Shown: positions 36,318 to 43,974 of the stretch, one piece after another
Layout: each line of letters starts with the position of its first letter
How positions within the stretch are numbered: the first letter of the stretch is position 1
DNA from: Alcanivorax sp.
GTDB lineage: Bacteria > Pseudomonadota > Gammaproteobacteria > Pseudomonadales > Alcanivoracaceae
Direction of reading: 5' to 3'
Length of the DNA: 64,000 bases
Assembly (NCBI RefSeq): GCF_019431375.1
Contig: NZ_CP080267.1
Location: 2,046,001 to 2,110,000, forward strand
The notes under the pieces: generated by a model
The model's input: the letters and a program-made list of their open reading frames with translations, nothing else
The model's database searches: none
What the model was told of the DNA's origin: nothing
Made by a program: the position numbers and the translations under genes

Positions 36318-37724
36318 TTAGCAGGAGTAGTACATATCGAACTCGACCGGATGCGGAGTCATGTTGAGACGCTCGATCTCACCACGCTTCAGATCGATGT
36401 AGCCCTGCAGCATATCCTTGGAGAACACATCGCCTTCGGTCAGGAAGTCCATGTCTTCTTCCAGGCAATCCAGCGCCATGGTCAGGGTATGCGCCACAGT
36501 CGGGATATCCTTGGCTTCTTCTGCCGGCAGATCGTAGAGATCCTTGTCCATGGCATCACCAGGGTGCAGCTTGTTCTTGATGCCGTCCAGGCCAGCCATC
36601 AGCAGTGCCGCGAAGCACAGGTAGGGGTTGGCAGACGGATCAGGGAAGCGTGCTTCGATACGACGAGCTTTGGCGCTGCTCACGAACGGAATACGGATGG
36701 AAGCAGAGCGGTTACGGGCAGAGTAAGCCAGCATTACCGGAGCTTCGAAACCGGGCACCAGACGCTTGTAAGAGTTGGTGGAACCGTTGGTGAAGGCGTT
36801 CAGGGCACGGGCGTGCTTGATGATACCGCCGATGAAGTACAGGGCTTCGTCGGACAGACCCGCATAGCCGTCGCCAGCGAACAGGTTCTTGCCATCTTTA
36901 CCCAGGGACACGTGAACGTGCATGCCGGAACCGTTATCACCGATCAGCGGCTTGGGCATGAAGGTGGCGGTTTTGCCGTAGGCGTGAGCCACGTTGTGCA
37001 CGCAGTACTTGAGGATCTGTACTTCGTCAGCCTTGGCGGTCAGGGTGTTGGCGCCAACGCCGATTTCACACTGGCCAGCAGTACCCACTTCATGGTGATG
37101 CACTTCGATGTTCAGGCCCATTTGCTCCATGGCGGAACACATGGCACCACGCAGGTCGTGCAGGCTGTCTACCGGCGGAACCGGGAAGTAGCCACCTTTC
37201 ACGCCCGGACGGTGACCGATGTTGCCACCTTCGAAGTCTTCGTGGGACACCCACGCCGCTTCTTCGGAGTGAATGTTGTACATGGAACCCTGCATGTCGG
37301 ATTTCCACTGCACGGAATCAAATACGAAGAATTCCGGCTCGGGACCAAACAGCGCGGTGTCGGCGATACCGGTGGACTTCAGATATTCCTCGGCGCGACG
37401 AGCCACGGAGCGCGGATCACGCTCGTAACCCTGCATGGTGGACGGCTCGAGGATATCGCAACGCAGGTTAACGGTAGCCACATCAGTGAACGGGTCCAGC
37501 ACGGCAGACGCGTCGTCAGGCATCATCACCATGTCGGACTCGTTGATGCCTTTCCAGCCGGCGATGGAAGAACCGTCGAACATTTTGCCGTCCTGGAAGA
37601 AATCTTCGTCGATTTCGCCCACGGGGAGGGTTACATGCTGCTCCTTACCACGGCTATCGGTGAAGCGCAGGTCCACCCATTTCACATCATTTTCTTTAAT
37701 CAGCTTGAGGGTCTTTTCAGACAT
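36318..37724 (-). CDS. glnA: Glutamine synthetase type I
   Basis: 468 residues. ATP-dependent amidation of glutamate. Seen: DGSSIAGWKGINESDM, the metal site region VHHHEVGTAGQCEIG, NGSGMHVHVSLGKDG, ATP-site NRSASIRIP, and the adenylylation tyrosine in KDLYDLPAEE near 397, so control by GlnE is expected. ATG at 37724 follows AGGAGG. A sigma-54 promoter and NtrC-type sites lie upstream. Confidence 0.98.
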   Translation of the reverse strand: MSEKTLKLIKENDVKWVDLRFTDSRGKEQHVTLPVGEIDEDFFQDGKMFDGSSIAGWKGINESDMVMMPDDASAVLDPFTDVATVNLRCDILEPSTMQGYERDPRSVARRAEEYLKSTGIADTALFGPEPEFFVFDSVQWKSDMQGSMYNIHSEEAAWVSHEDFEGGNIGHRPGVKGGYFPVPPVDSLHDLRGAMCSAMEQMGLNIEVHHHEVGTAGQCEIGVGANTLTAKADEVQILKYCVHNVAHAYGKTATFMPKPLIGDNGSGMHVHVSLGKDGKNLFAGDGYAGLSDEALYFIGGIIKHARALNAFTNGSTNSYKRLVPGFEAPVMLAYSARNRSASIRIPFVSSAKARRIEARFPDPSANPYLCFAALLMAGLDGIKNKLHPGDAMDKDLYDLPAEEAKDIPTVAHTLTMALDCLEEDMDFLTEGDVFSKDMLQGYIDLKRGEIERLNMTPHPVEFDMYYSC

Positions 37725-37842
37725 TGTCGTGCGTCCTCCTAAGGAACAGCGGGTTTGTCTCTGGCTCAATCGCCCCGCCCCGCATCAGGGCAGAACAGAG
37801 AGCCGGTATTCTCGGCCACCAGGCCTGCTTTGCCAATAGGGA

Positions 37843-37858
37843 GGCAAGTTCCATGCCA
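37843..37858 (-). promoter_or_regulatory. Sigma-54 promoter of glnA
   Basis: Minus strand TGGCATGGAACTTGCC: the invariant GG (-24) and GC (-12) are ten bases apart, close to the TGGCAC-N5-TTGC consensus. Predicted start near 37832, about 108 bases before the glnA ATG. Confidence 0.85.
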
Positions 37859-37907
37859 GCCCTTTTTTAGCGCATTTGACGCGTAAACACAGAATTGGGC
37901 GAGAGAA

Positions 37908-37969
37908 TGCATCCTTATGATGCATTAAAGTGGTGCAATGCACCAATGGTGCGCACTAAAAGAGTGCGC
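37908..37969. promoter_or_regulatory. NtrC-type enhancer cluster of glnA
   Basis: Two dyads with 5-base spacers: TGCATC-CTTAT-GATGCA (37908-37924) and GCGCACT-AAAAG-AGTGCGC (37951-37969), with extra half-sites GGTGCA and TGCACC between them. Their centres are about 84 and 128 bases upstream of the predicted sigma-54 start and about four helical turns apart. The distal dyad overlaps the 3' end of the TusA-like gene and could also act as its hairpin. Confidence 0.65.
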
Positions 37970-38207
37970 CATTATCTTCACCCACCCGCAGGACCACAAA
38001 CACCTCGTTGCCCGCCTCACCGGTTTCCAGCACCTCGTGACCGTTGATCCGGCACCAGGCAGGGATATCATTCAGCGCGCCGGGATCGGTGCATACCACC
38101 CGCAGGCAATCGCCGGCGGAAAGGGTGCGCACCTTGTTCTGGGTCTTGATCACCGGCATGGGACACAGCATCCGGCGTACATCCAGTTCGTGAAGAGCTT
38201 CGGTCAT
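37956..38207 (-). CDS. TusA-family sulfur carrier protein
   Basis: 83 residues. The N-terminal RRMLCPMPVIKT carries the family's CPxP cysteine (residue 15), which relays persulfide sulfur. Fold and length match TusA/YedF/SirA-type proteins. Lies downstream of a PP-loop tRNA-thiolation-like gene on the same strand, so it may be that enzyme's sulfur donor; this is inference. Its stop lies inside the distal glnA NtrC-type dyad. Confidence 0.9.
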   Translation of the reverse strand: MTEALHELDVRRMLCPMPVIKTQNKVRTLSAGDCLRVVCTDPGALNDIPAWCRINGHEVLETGEAGNEVFVVLRVGEDNGALF

Positions 38208-38220
38208 CAGGGATCCTTGG

Positions 38221-38323
38221 CTTCTAGCTTCTAGCTTCTAGCTTCTAAAGATGGTGCCGCACCCCAAACGAAGCACAACCCCAACAGCACTTTTTTGTTT
38301 TCCTAGCAGCTAACAGCTCATAG
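38221..38323. repeat. 7-base-period arrays, two arms (locus D)
   Basis: Left arm: CTTCTAG x4 (38221-38247, last base of the fourth differs). Right arm: CTAGCAG, CTAACAG, CTCATAG (38303-38323), then CTGCC. The 55 bases between hold a C-rich stretch and T6 but no strong hairpin. Lies between two minus-strand genes, 7 bases before the stop of the PP-loop gene and 14 bases upstream of the TusA-like start. Confidence 0.8.
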
Positions 38324-38329
38324 CTGCCT

Positions 38330-39427
38330 TTACCCCACATTCCATGCCAACGGCACCGCATCAGGGCGAACCGGTTCCACGGTGACCTGACGGGCCACAC
38401 CATCCGGGCTGCGCACTTCCAGGGTCACCTCGTCCAGGGAGCGGCCCTTGGAATAGCGGGCAACAATAGCCGCGGCTTGCTGCAGCTCCTCATCGCTCTG
38501 GAAATTACCATCCACCAACGCCAAAGGCCCCGGGCAACTCACGGTGGTAATGCTGGTGAACTGGTAACGGTAGCCTTCCAGAAAACGGTTTTCCCCTTCC
38601 TCACGGCTGATGATCAGCTTGTAGTGGGGCTGGGGACGCAGATGGCGGCCCACTTTCAACAGCATGATGTCATCCAGCTCGTAGCGGCGCTCGTTACGGG
38701 CCTTCCACAGATCTGCCAGCTTGTTGGAGTAGGATTCATCGGTGAGAAAGCAGCAACCGCCAGCGGGCTGGGCAAAATCATCCAGCCCGAACTCCTTGGC
38801 CAGGGCCATCTGTGGCTTGCGGTTACGGCCAGAAAAATCATACAGCTCATCGCGATTCACCCAGCCCTCGCGTTCCGGCAGGGTGGGCGGCAGGTTCCTG
38901 GCACACAGAGGACGCAGCAGACGATCATCGGCGCCGGACTCCTGGCTGATGATCGGCATGGTTTCCTTGCGCTGGCTCTTGGGCCGCTGGCCGATTACTT
39001 CACCGGTAACGATAAAGTCGAAGCCACGATCACCGGCGAGCTCCCGGGCCTTGTTGATCATCAGGGTGGCCTGGTTAACCATGAAAATCTTGCAGTCCAG
39101 GCAGGGGTTCAGATTCGCACCGTAGCCATGCTTGGGGTTGAGCACCACATCCTTGTACTCCTCGGAGATATCAATGATGTGCATCTTGATGCCCAGCTGC
39201 TCGGCCACCCACAGGGCGTTGTTGCGCTTTTCCTTGTCCTTGTCCTTCTTGCGGATGGCATGGGTATGGCCTTCCACACAGAAACCGGTGAAGAAATTGA
39301 CGCCTTCCACCTCGATGCCCTGCTCCTGCATCACTTTCACAGCCAGCATGGAGTCCAGTCCGCCGGACACCAGAGCGATAGCGCGACGCTTGATCGGTTG
39401 GGTTGGCTCAGTTACAGAAGACGTCAT
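38330..39427 (-). CDS. PP-loop ATPase, ThiI/MnmA-like, with NFACT-R-like C-terminus
   Basis: 365 residues. N-terminal PP-loop ALVSGGLDSMLAVKVM (near 17) binds ATP for adenylation of a target; NPCLDCKIFM holds a CxxC and AGGCCFLTDE a paired cysteine comparable to the catalytic cysteines of MnmA/ThiI tRNA thiolases. The last 110 residues look like the DUF814/NFACT RNA-binding domain. No THUMP domain is seen. Such proteins are often annotated as tRNA methylaminomethyl-2-thiouridylate enzymes, but the exact tRNA product is unknown. Start MTSSVTEP at 39427 with a weak ribosome site. Confidence 0.82.
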   Translation of the reverse strand: MTSSVTEPTQPIKRRAIALVSGGLDSMLAVKVMQEQGIEVEGVNFFTGFCVEGHTHAIRKKDKDKEKRNNALWVAEQLGIKMHIIDISEEYKDVVLNPKHGYGANLNPCLDCKIFMVNQATLMINKARELAGDRGFDFIVTGEVIGQRPKSQRKETMPIISQESGADDRLLRPLCARNLPPTLPEREGWVNRDELYDFSGRNRKPQMALAKEFGLDDFAQPAGGCCFLTDESYSNKLADLWKARNERRYELDDIMLLKVGRHLRPQPHYKLIISREEGENRFLEGYRYQFTSITTVSCPGPLALVDGNFQSDEELQQAAAIVARYSKGRSLDEVTLEVRSPDGVARQVTVEPVRPDAVPLAWNVG

Positions 39428-39583
39428 GTGAAAAAACCTGCTGCCTTGATCGGCGCTTAAAAAATGGGCGGCGAAGTATAGCAATCACGCCCTCCTGACG
39501 CACCCTTCACGCAGCCCCGACTGTCACCTGGGGGTCATATCAGCGGGCCAGACTCGGAGCTCCGGACCACCTCACGGGACCCC

Positions 39584-40528
39584 ATGCGACTCCGCTTGCT
39601 ACTGCGATTGCTAATTCTGCTCCTTGCCGCCGCCTGCCTGGGCTGGTGGTGGCATACCCCCCACGGCCCATGGCTGATGCACAGAGAACCCCTGGCGGGG
39701 CAGCGCCTGTGCATCATCGGCGACGGCGGCTGGGGCAATGCGCCCTCCCTGGCCGTGGGCCGGGCACTGGTGCTGCTGGACTGTGATCAGGTGCGTTATC
39801 TGGGCGATCTGGTCTACCCGGACGGCATCAACGGTCCGGACGATCCGCTGCTGGAAAGCCGTTTTTTTGCCCCGCTCAACCCTGCTTTAGAGGCCGGCAT
39901 TCCGGTCTACCTGGTTCTGGGCAACCACGACTGGAAACAGAATGCCGAAGCCTGGCTGGAGGTGGCACGGCGCCACCCGCTGATCCACCTCCCCCACTAC
40001 TACTATTTCGAGCAATGGCCGGACGCCTGTGCCTTCAGCCTGGAAACCACCTGGTTCGAGAAATGGTATTACTTTCGTCGTCAGGGCTCCTGGCTGACAC
40101 AGGCCATGGAGACCGCACAACACCGGCAATGCCGTTTCAGCCTGGTCTTTTCCCACCACCCCATGATCAGCTCCGGCTCCCACGGCAACGCCGGCGAAAT
40201 GATGCAGTTACACCTTCGCAGCAAGCTGATTGGCAAACTCGACCTGCTGCTGGGCGGCCACGACCACATTCTGTCCGACGAGGGGGAATACCAGGGCTCC
40301 CGGCAACTGATCTCCGGCTCCGCCAGCATCAACAATGATCTGGGCAAGCCAAGCGACAACCAGCGCTTCACCCGTGCCAGCCATGGCCTGGTGACCCTGG
40401 ATATCCGCGACGACGGCAACAGCTTGCGCGCCAACTACCGTTTCTACAGTGTGCAGGGAGATCCCGACGACCCGCTGATCACGCTGCTCTGGGAGGGAGA
40501 ACAGCGCGGCCAGGGCGTCAGGGAGTAA
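39584..40528 (+). CDS. Calcineurin-like metallophosphoesterase, membrane-anchored
   Basis: 314 residues. N-terminal hydrophobic segment (about 4-22) as signal anchor or signal peptide. Metal-binding motifs in order: GDGGWGN, GDLVYPDG, LVLGNHDW, FSHHPM and LLGGHDH, resembling purple-acid/tartrate-resistant phosphatases. Its last 11 bases overlap the end of the convergent ATP-grasp gene. Substrate unknown. Confidence 0.9.
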   Translation: MRLRLLLRLLILLLAAACLGWWWHTPHGPWLMHREPLAGQRLCIIGDGGWGNAPSLAVGRALVLLDCDQVRYLGDLVYPDGINGPDDPLLESRFFAPLNPALEAGIPVYLVLGNHDWKQNAEAWLEVARRHPLIHLPHYYYFEQWPDACAFSLETTWFEKWYYFRRQGSWLTQAMETAQHRQCRFSLVFSHHPMISSGSHGNAGEMMQLHLRSKLIGKLDLLLGGHDHILSDEGEYQGSRQLISGSASINNDLGKPSDNQRFTRASHGLVTLDIRDDGNSLRANYRFYSVQGDPDDPLITLLWEGEQRGQGVRE

Positions 40529-41522
40529 CGGCGGGGGCAGGATCGCTGACTGGTACCGGCCCGGCCACGGCGAAATGTTTTTTGGAGAAGGCGATGCGCT
40601 CCGCTGCCGGGCGCCGGGTATTACCGAGACTGTCCAGGTGGTCCTCGATAATACGGCAGCGACGCAGCAGGCCATCATCCATGGCGATCTGGATGTTCAA
40701 CCCGGGGCGAGCATTCAGCTCCAGCATCATCGGCCCGAACTCCCGATCCATCACCAGATCCACACCCAGATAACCCAGCCCAGTCAGGTCATAACACCGG
40801 GCAGCAAGCTCCAGACACTCTTCCCAGTCCGGCACGGTCAGACCCGCCACCGCATTGGCCGTATCCGGATGCCGCTCAATTTTCTGATTGTGCCAGGTGC
40901 CGCCCAGGGTCACACCGCTGGACAGATCCAGCCCCACACCAATCGCCCCCTGGTGCAGGTTGGCCTTGCCCTGGGACTGACGGGTGGGCAGGCGCAGCAT
41001 GGCCGCCACCGGATAACCCTGCAAAACGATGATGCGGATATCCGGCACCCCCTCGAAACTGATGCGATTGAACAACTCGGTGGAGCGCACCCGGTATTCG
41101 ATCAGGGCCTGGTCCCGGTGGCCGCCAAGGGAATAAATGCCGGAAATGATGCCGGAGATATGGTGCTCCAGCTCTTCGGTAGTCACGATGCGCCCGGAGG
41201 CGGAACGAAAATAGTCCTCGAAGCGGTCGGCGATCACCATGATGCCGTCACCGCCGGCACCCTGAGCCGGTTTGATGACAAAATCCCGGTGGGTTTCCAC
41301 CACTCGGTGCAGGGTGCTGATACCCTGCTCCGTGGCAATGGCACCATACAGTTCCGGCACCCGGATACCCGCATCCAGCGCCATCTGCTTGGTCTGCAGT
41401 TTGTCGTCCACCAGCGGGTACAGGCTGCGCTTGTTATAACGCAGGATGTAATCGCCGTTACGCTGGTTGATTCCCATTACGCCACGGGCGCGCAGGGCTT
41501 TGCGGGTCTTCGACCAGAACAT
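40518..41522 (-). CDS. ATP-grasp alpha-L-glutamate ligase-like protein
   Basis: 334 residues. RimK-related ATP-grasp enzyme: KPAQGAGGDGIMVI (ATP-binding loop near 90-103), RIIVLQGYPVAAMLRLPT, GVDLVMDREFGPMMLELNARPGLNIQIA (metal site E-x-N). Expected to join an amino acid to a carboxylate by an acyl-phosphate. The start is one base after the stop of the transglutaminase-like gene; together with the retropepsin-like gene they form a three-gene set seen in many proteobacteria and predicted to make or cut a peptide tag. Target not known. Confidence 0.88.
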   Translation of the reverse strand: MFWSKTRKALRARGVMGINQRNGDYILRYNKRSLYPLVDDKLQTKQMALDAGIRVPELYGAIATEQGISTLHRVVETHRDFVIKPAQGAGGDGIMVIADRFEDYFRSASGRIVTTEELEHHISGIISGIYSLGGHRDQALIEYRVRSTELFNRISFEGVPDIRIIVLQGYPVAAMLRLPTRQSQGKANLHQGAIGVGLDLSSGVTLGGTWHNQKIERHPDTANAVAGLTVPDWEECLELAARCYDLTGLGYLGVDLVMDREFGPMMLELNARPGLNIQIAMDDGLLRRCRIIEDHLDSLGNTRRPAAERIAFSKKHFAVAGPVPVSDPAPAVTP

Positions 41523-41523
41523 G

Positions 41524-43050
41524 TCAGCGCTCCACCATGGCCCGGAAGCGCATCAGTTCGGTGAGGCGGTAACCACGGTAATGGCCCATCAGCACCATCA
41601 CTGCAGACATGCACAGCAAAACGCCCGGGAAGGTAAAGACGAAATAGACCAGCGGCGGCCATACCATCAACAGGTGACACAGCACCGCAGCCACCAGGGT
41701 GCCAAGCCCCACCTTGAGGGACTGTGTCCCGCCCCGTTCTTCCCAGACGATAGAAACCCGCTCGATCACCATGGTCAGAATCACCATGGGGAACAACGCC
41801 ACCGACAGCCCGGACGACACACCCAGCTTGTAGCCCAGCAGACTGATCACAGCCATCAGGATCACTACGAAGGTAAGCACAATCGACAAACGCGCCAGCA
41901 GCTGCAGCTTCAAATGCTCAAGATAGGAGCGCACCGACAAGCCAATGGCGGTAATAAAGGTAAACAGCAACACCCCCCAGATCACCTGGGTTTCGCGGAA
42001 TGCCAGGGCAATCAGCACCGGCGTAAAGGTGCCCAGGGTCTCCATTCCCACCAGAGAGCGGATCAACAGCACCAGTAGTACGCCCACCGGAATCATCATC
42101 AGGATACGGAACAGCTGCTGGGAGGGCAGCGGCAACTCATACAGGGAAAAATCGATGAAGCTGCTGGCATCCTGCAAGCGCAGGGAACGGGCCAACTGAA
42201 GCGCACTCATCTCATTGCGATGCACGCTCAACGTCATGTTTGCCGAGCGCCCGCCTTCGATATTCAGCAACGGCTCACTGCCGCTCCACCAGACCAGCCG
42301 GTCATCCGGCAGTCCTTGCTGCCCATCCAGCGGATTGAAGTACAGCCAGCGCTTTCCGTTGTAGGTACGCAACCACAGTTCCGGCTGCTGCTCCTGGCTT
42401 TCCACCAGGCGCAAGGTGTGTACCGGCTGAGCGGGGATATGGGACATGGCCAGCAACAGATCCACCACCTGAGCCCGATTCTCCGGACTCACATCACCGC
42501 CGAGCAATAACTGGACGTTGTCGTTCTCCAGCTCATTCACCCGTTTGATGGTCTCACCGATAAACGTTTCCACATCTGCGGAATGTTGACGGATTGGCTG
42601 CAACAACGCCTCGGCGGCCAGTTTCTCCGCTCCATCCAGCACCGGTGCAGGGCGGAACTGGGGACCAGGCTCATTCTCCCGGGTTTCCGCAAAGCGAGGG
42701 GTAAGCATTAACCGGTAGTAAAGGTACTGATTGCCCTCCGCACGACGGGCAGACCAGGTAACCTGCCGATTGCCCTTCTCCACATTGACGTTCACGCCGT
42801 AGTTATTGGAGATAAAGCTTTCATTAAGTGTGGTGTAGCCTGCCCCCTGGGGTGGCACAAACATGCGTACCTTGATGGGCTTGTTGGCCCTGGCCGTAAA
42901 ACTGACCTGGGCGTCCACCACCCACACCGGATCTTTTTCGTCCTGAGTCAACGGCACTTTCTGCACCAGCAACTGGTACGCGATACTGCCGCCACCCAAT
43001 AGCAAAAGAAACACGGCCAGAATCCGTGCCTGTAGTTTGACAGACCCCAT
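41524..43050 (-). CDS. Inactive transglutaminase fused to seven membrane helices
   Basis: 508 residues. N-terminal membrane anchor (about 9-27), an extracytoplasmic region with a transglutaminase-like fold (about 130-265) lacking an obvious Cys-His-Asp triad (PAQPVHTLRLVESQEQQPELWLRTYNGKRWLYFNPLDG keeps the shape), then hydrophobic helices from about 305 to 495 (FRILMMIPVGVLLVLLI onward). This matches the UUP1/7TM-transglutaminase family. One base separates its start from the protease gene stop. Confidence 0.88.
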   Translation of the reverse strand: MGSVKLQARILAVFLLLLGGGSIAYQLLVQKVPLTQDEKDPVWVVDAQVSFTARANKPIKVRMFVPPQGAGYTTLNESFISNNYGVNVNVEKGNRQVTWSARRAEGNQYLYYRLMLTPRFAETRENEPGPQFRPAPVLDGAEKLAAEALLQPIRQHSADVETFIGETIKRVNELENDNVQLLLGGDVSPENRAQVVDLLLAMSHIPAQPVHTLRLVESQEQQPELWLRTYNGKRWLYFNPLDGQQGLPDDRLVWWSGSEPLLNIEGGRSANMTLSVHRNEMSALQLARSLRLQDASSFIDFSLYELPLPSQQLFRILMMIPVGVLLVLLIRSLVGMETLGTFTPVLIALAFRETQVIWGVLLFTFITAIGLSVRSYLEHLKLQLLARLSIVLTFVVILMAVISLLGYKLGVSSGLSVALFPMVILTMVIERVSIVWEERGGTQSLKVGLGTLVAAVLCHLLMVWPPLVYFVFTFPGVLLCMSAVMVLMGHYRGYRLTELMRFRAMVER

Positions 43051-43051
43051 G

Positions 43052-43645
43052 TTATTGCGCCCCGGCAGCCTCCATCGTCAATGTATCCTCTTGATCTTCC
43101 CGGCAGCGTGGCTTGCCCACAGAGTGGGACAGCGACGGATCTACCAGGGCTCCCAGGCCCTTAAGGGCATCTGCCCCGATCAACAGCGGATAACGAAACT
43201 CACTGCGATCGGTCAGATTGACATCAATCTGTTGCCGTCGATTGCCCACGCATATCGTCAGCGTCACCATCGGCCTGCGACTGAAATCCCGCTCGCCATC
43301 CTGCACACTTTCTGCCCGGCGCTTGATCCGAACATGTCCGGCCAGAGGCAGCTCCACATCATCCCACTGACTCTGGCTGATGCCCCACTCCTCGCGGTCA
43401 TCCCGGTCGATGGCTATATCAAACTCAACCATTTTCACCCCGTCACGCTCAAAGGTCTTTATGTAACGGGCGCTCAGGGAAGCAGAGTCCGCACCGGTAT
43501 CCAGTTTCGCCGGCACCGTAATACCCAGTTCACGGATATGCACACTTTCGTGCAGACCATAGATTCTCTTGTTGGCCGGCGGCACCTCTGACAGGGCCAC
43601 AGAAGGCACCAGAGCCCCTATCAGCACCAAGGGGATTCGCATCAT
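43052..43645 (-). CDS. Retropepsin-like (RimB/ATP-dependent zinc protease family) protein
   Basis: 197 residues with a signal peptide (to ALSEVPPANK). The aspartic-protease-like active site is LDTGADSASL near residue 51; a second family patch is RYPLLIGADALKG. Despite the zinc protease name, the fold is a single-chain retropepsin type. First gene of the set with the 7TM transglutaminase-like and ATP-grasp genes. Confidence 0.88.
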   Translation of the reverse strand: MMRIPLVLIGALVPSVALSEVPPANKRIYGLHESVHIRELGITVPAKLDTGADSASLSARYIKTFERDGVKMVEFDIAIDRDDREEWGISQSQWDDVELPLAGHVRIKRRAESVQDGERDFSRRPMVTLTICVGNRRQQIDVNLTDRSEFRYPLLIGADALKGLGALVDPSLSHSVGKPRCREDQEDTLTMEAAGAQ

Positions 43646-43974
43646 AACAACCTGATTTTAAAAGCGTTAGTGCCGGATATTGATTGCCGGCAACGAAGAA
43701 GAGCGGTTGATCTGACCCTTCCCCGGGAAAATGGTTGCGCCATTCTAGGCGATCCGCAGCTGACTCGCAGGAACAACCGTGAATTTTTGAATCTTTTCAC
43801 ATTCGCAAATGTTACGCGAAAGCCTGACCGACGGGCTATCACCTGCGCGCAGCGCTGGTATAATGCGCGCCCCCGCGGGATGCAAGACCCCTTTTCACGC
43901 CCACTACGTGGCTGCGTACAGGTCGAGATCAGGCACGAATACCATCCCGCCCATTTCTTAACGGAGCTACATCT
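43646..43974. promoter_or_regulatory. Divergent intergenic region with typA promoter candidate
   Basis: A 329-base stretch between the protease gene and typA with no gene. A TATAAT at 43859-43864 is a good -10 for typA, although no clear -35 is seen. On the minus strand TAGAAT (43747-43742) could serve the protease operon. Otherwise nothing recognised. Confidence 0.45.
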
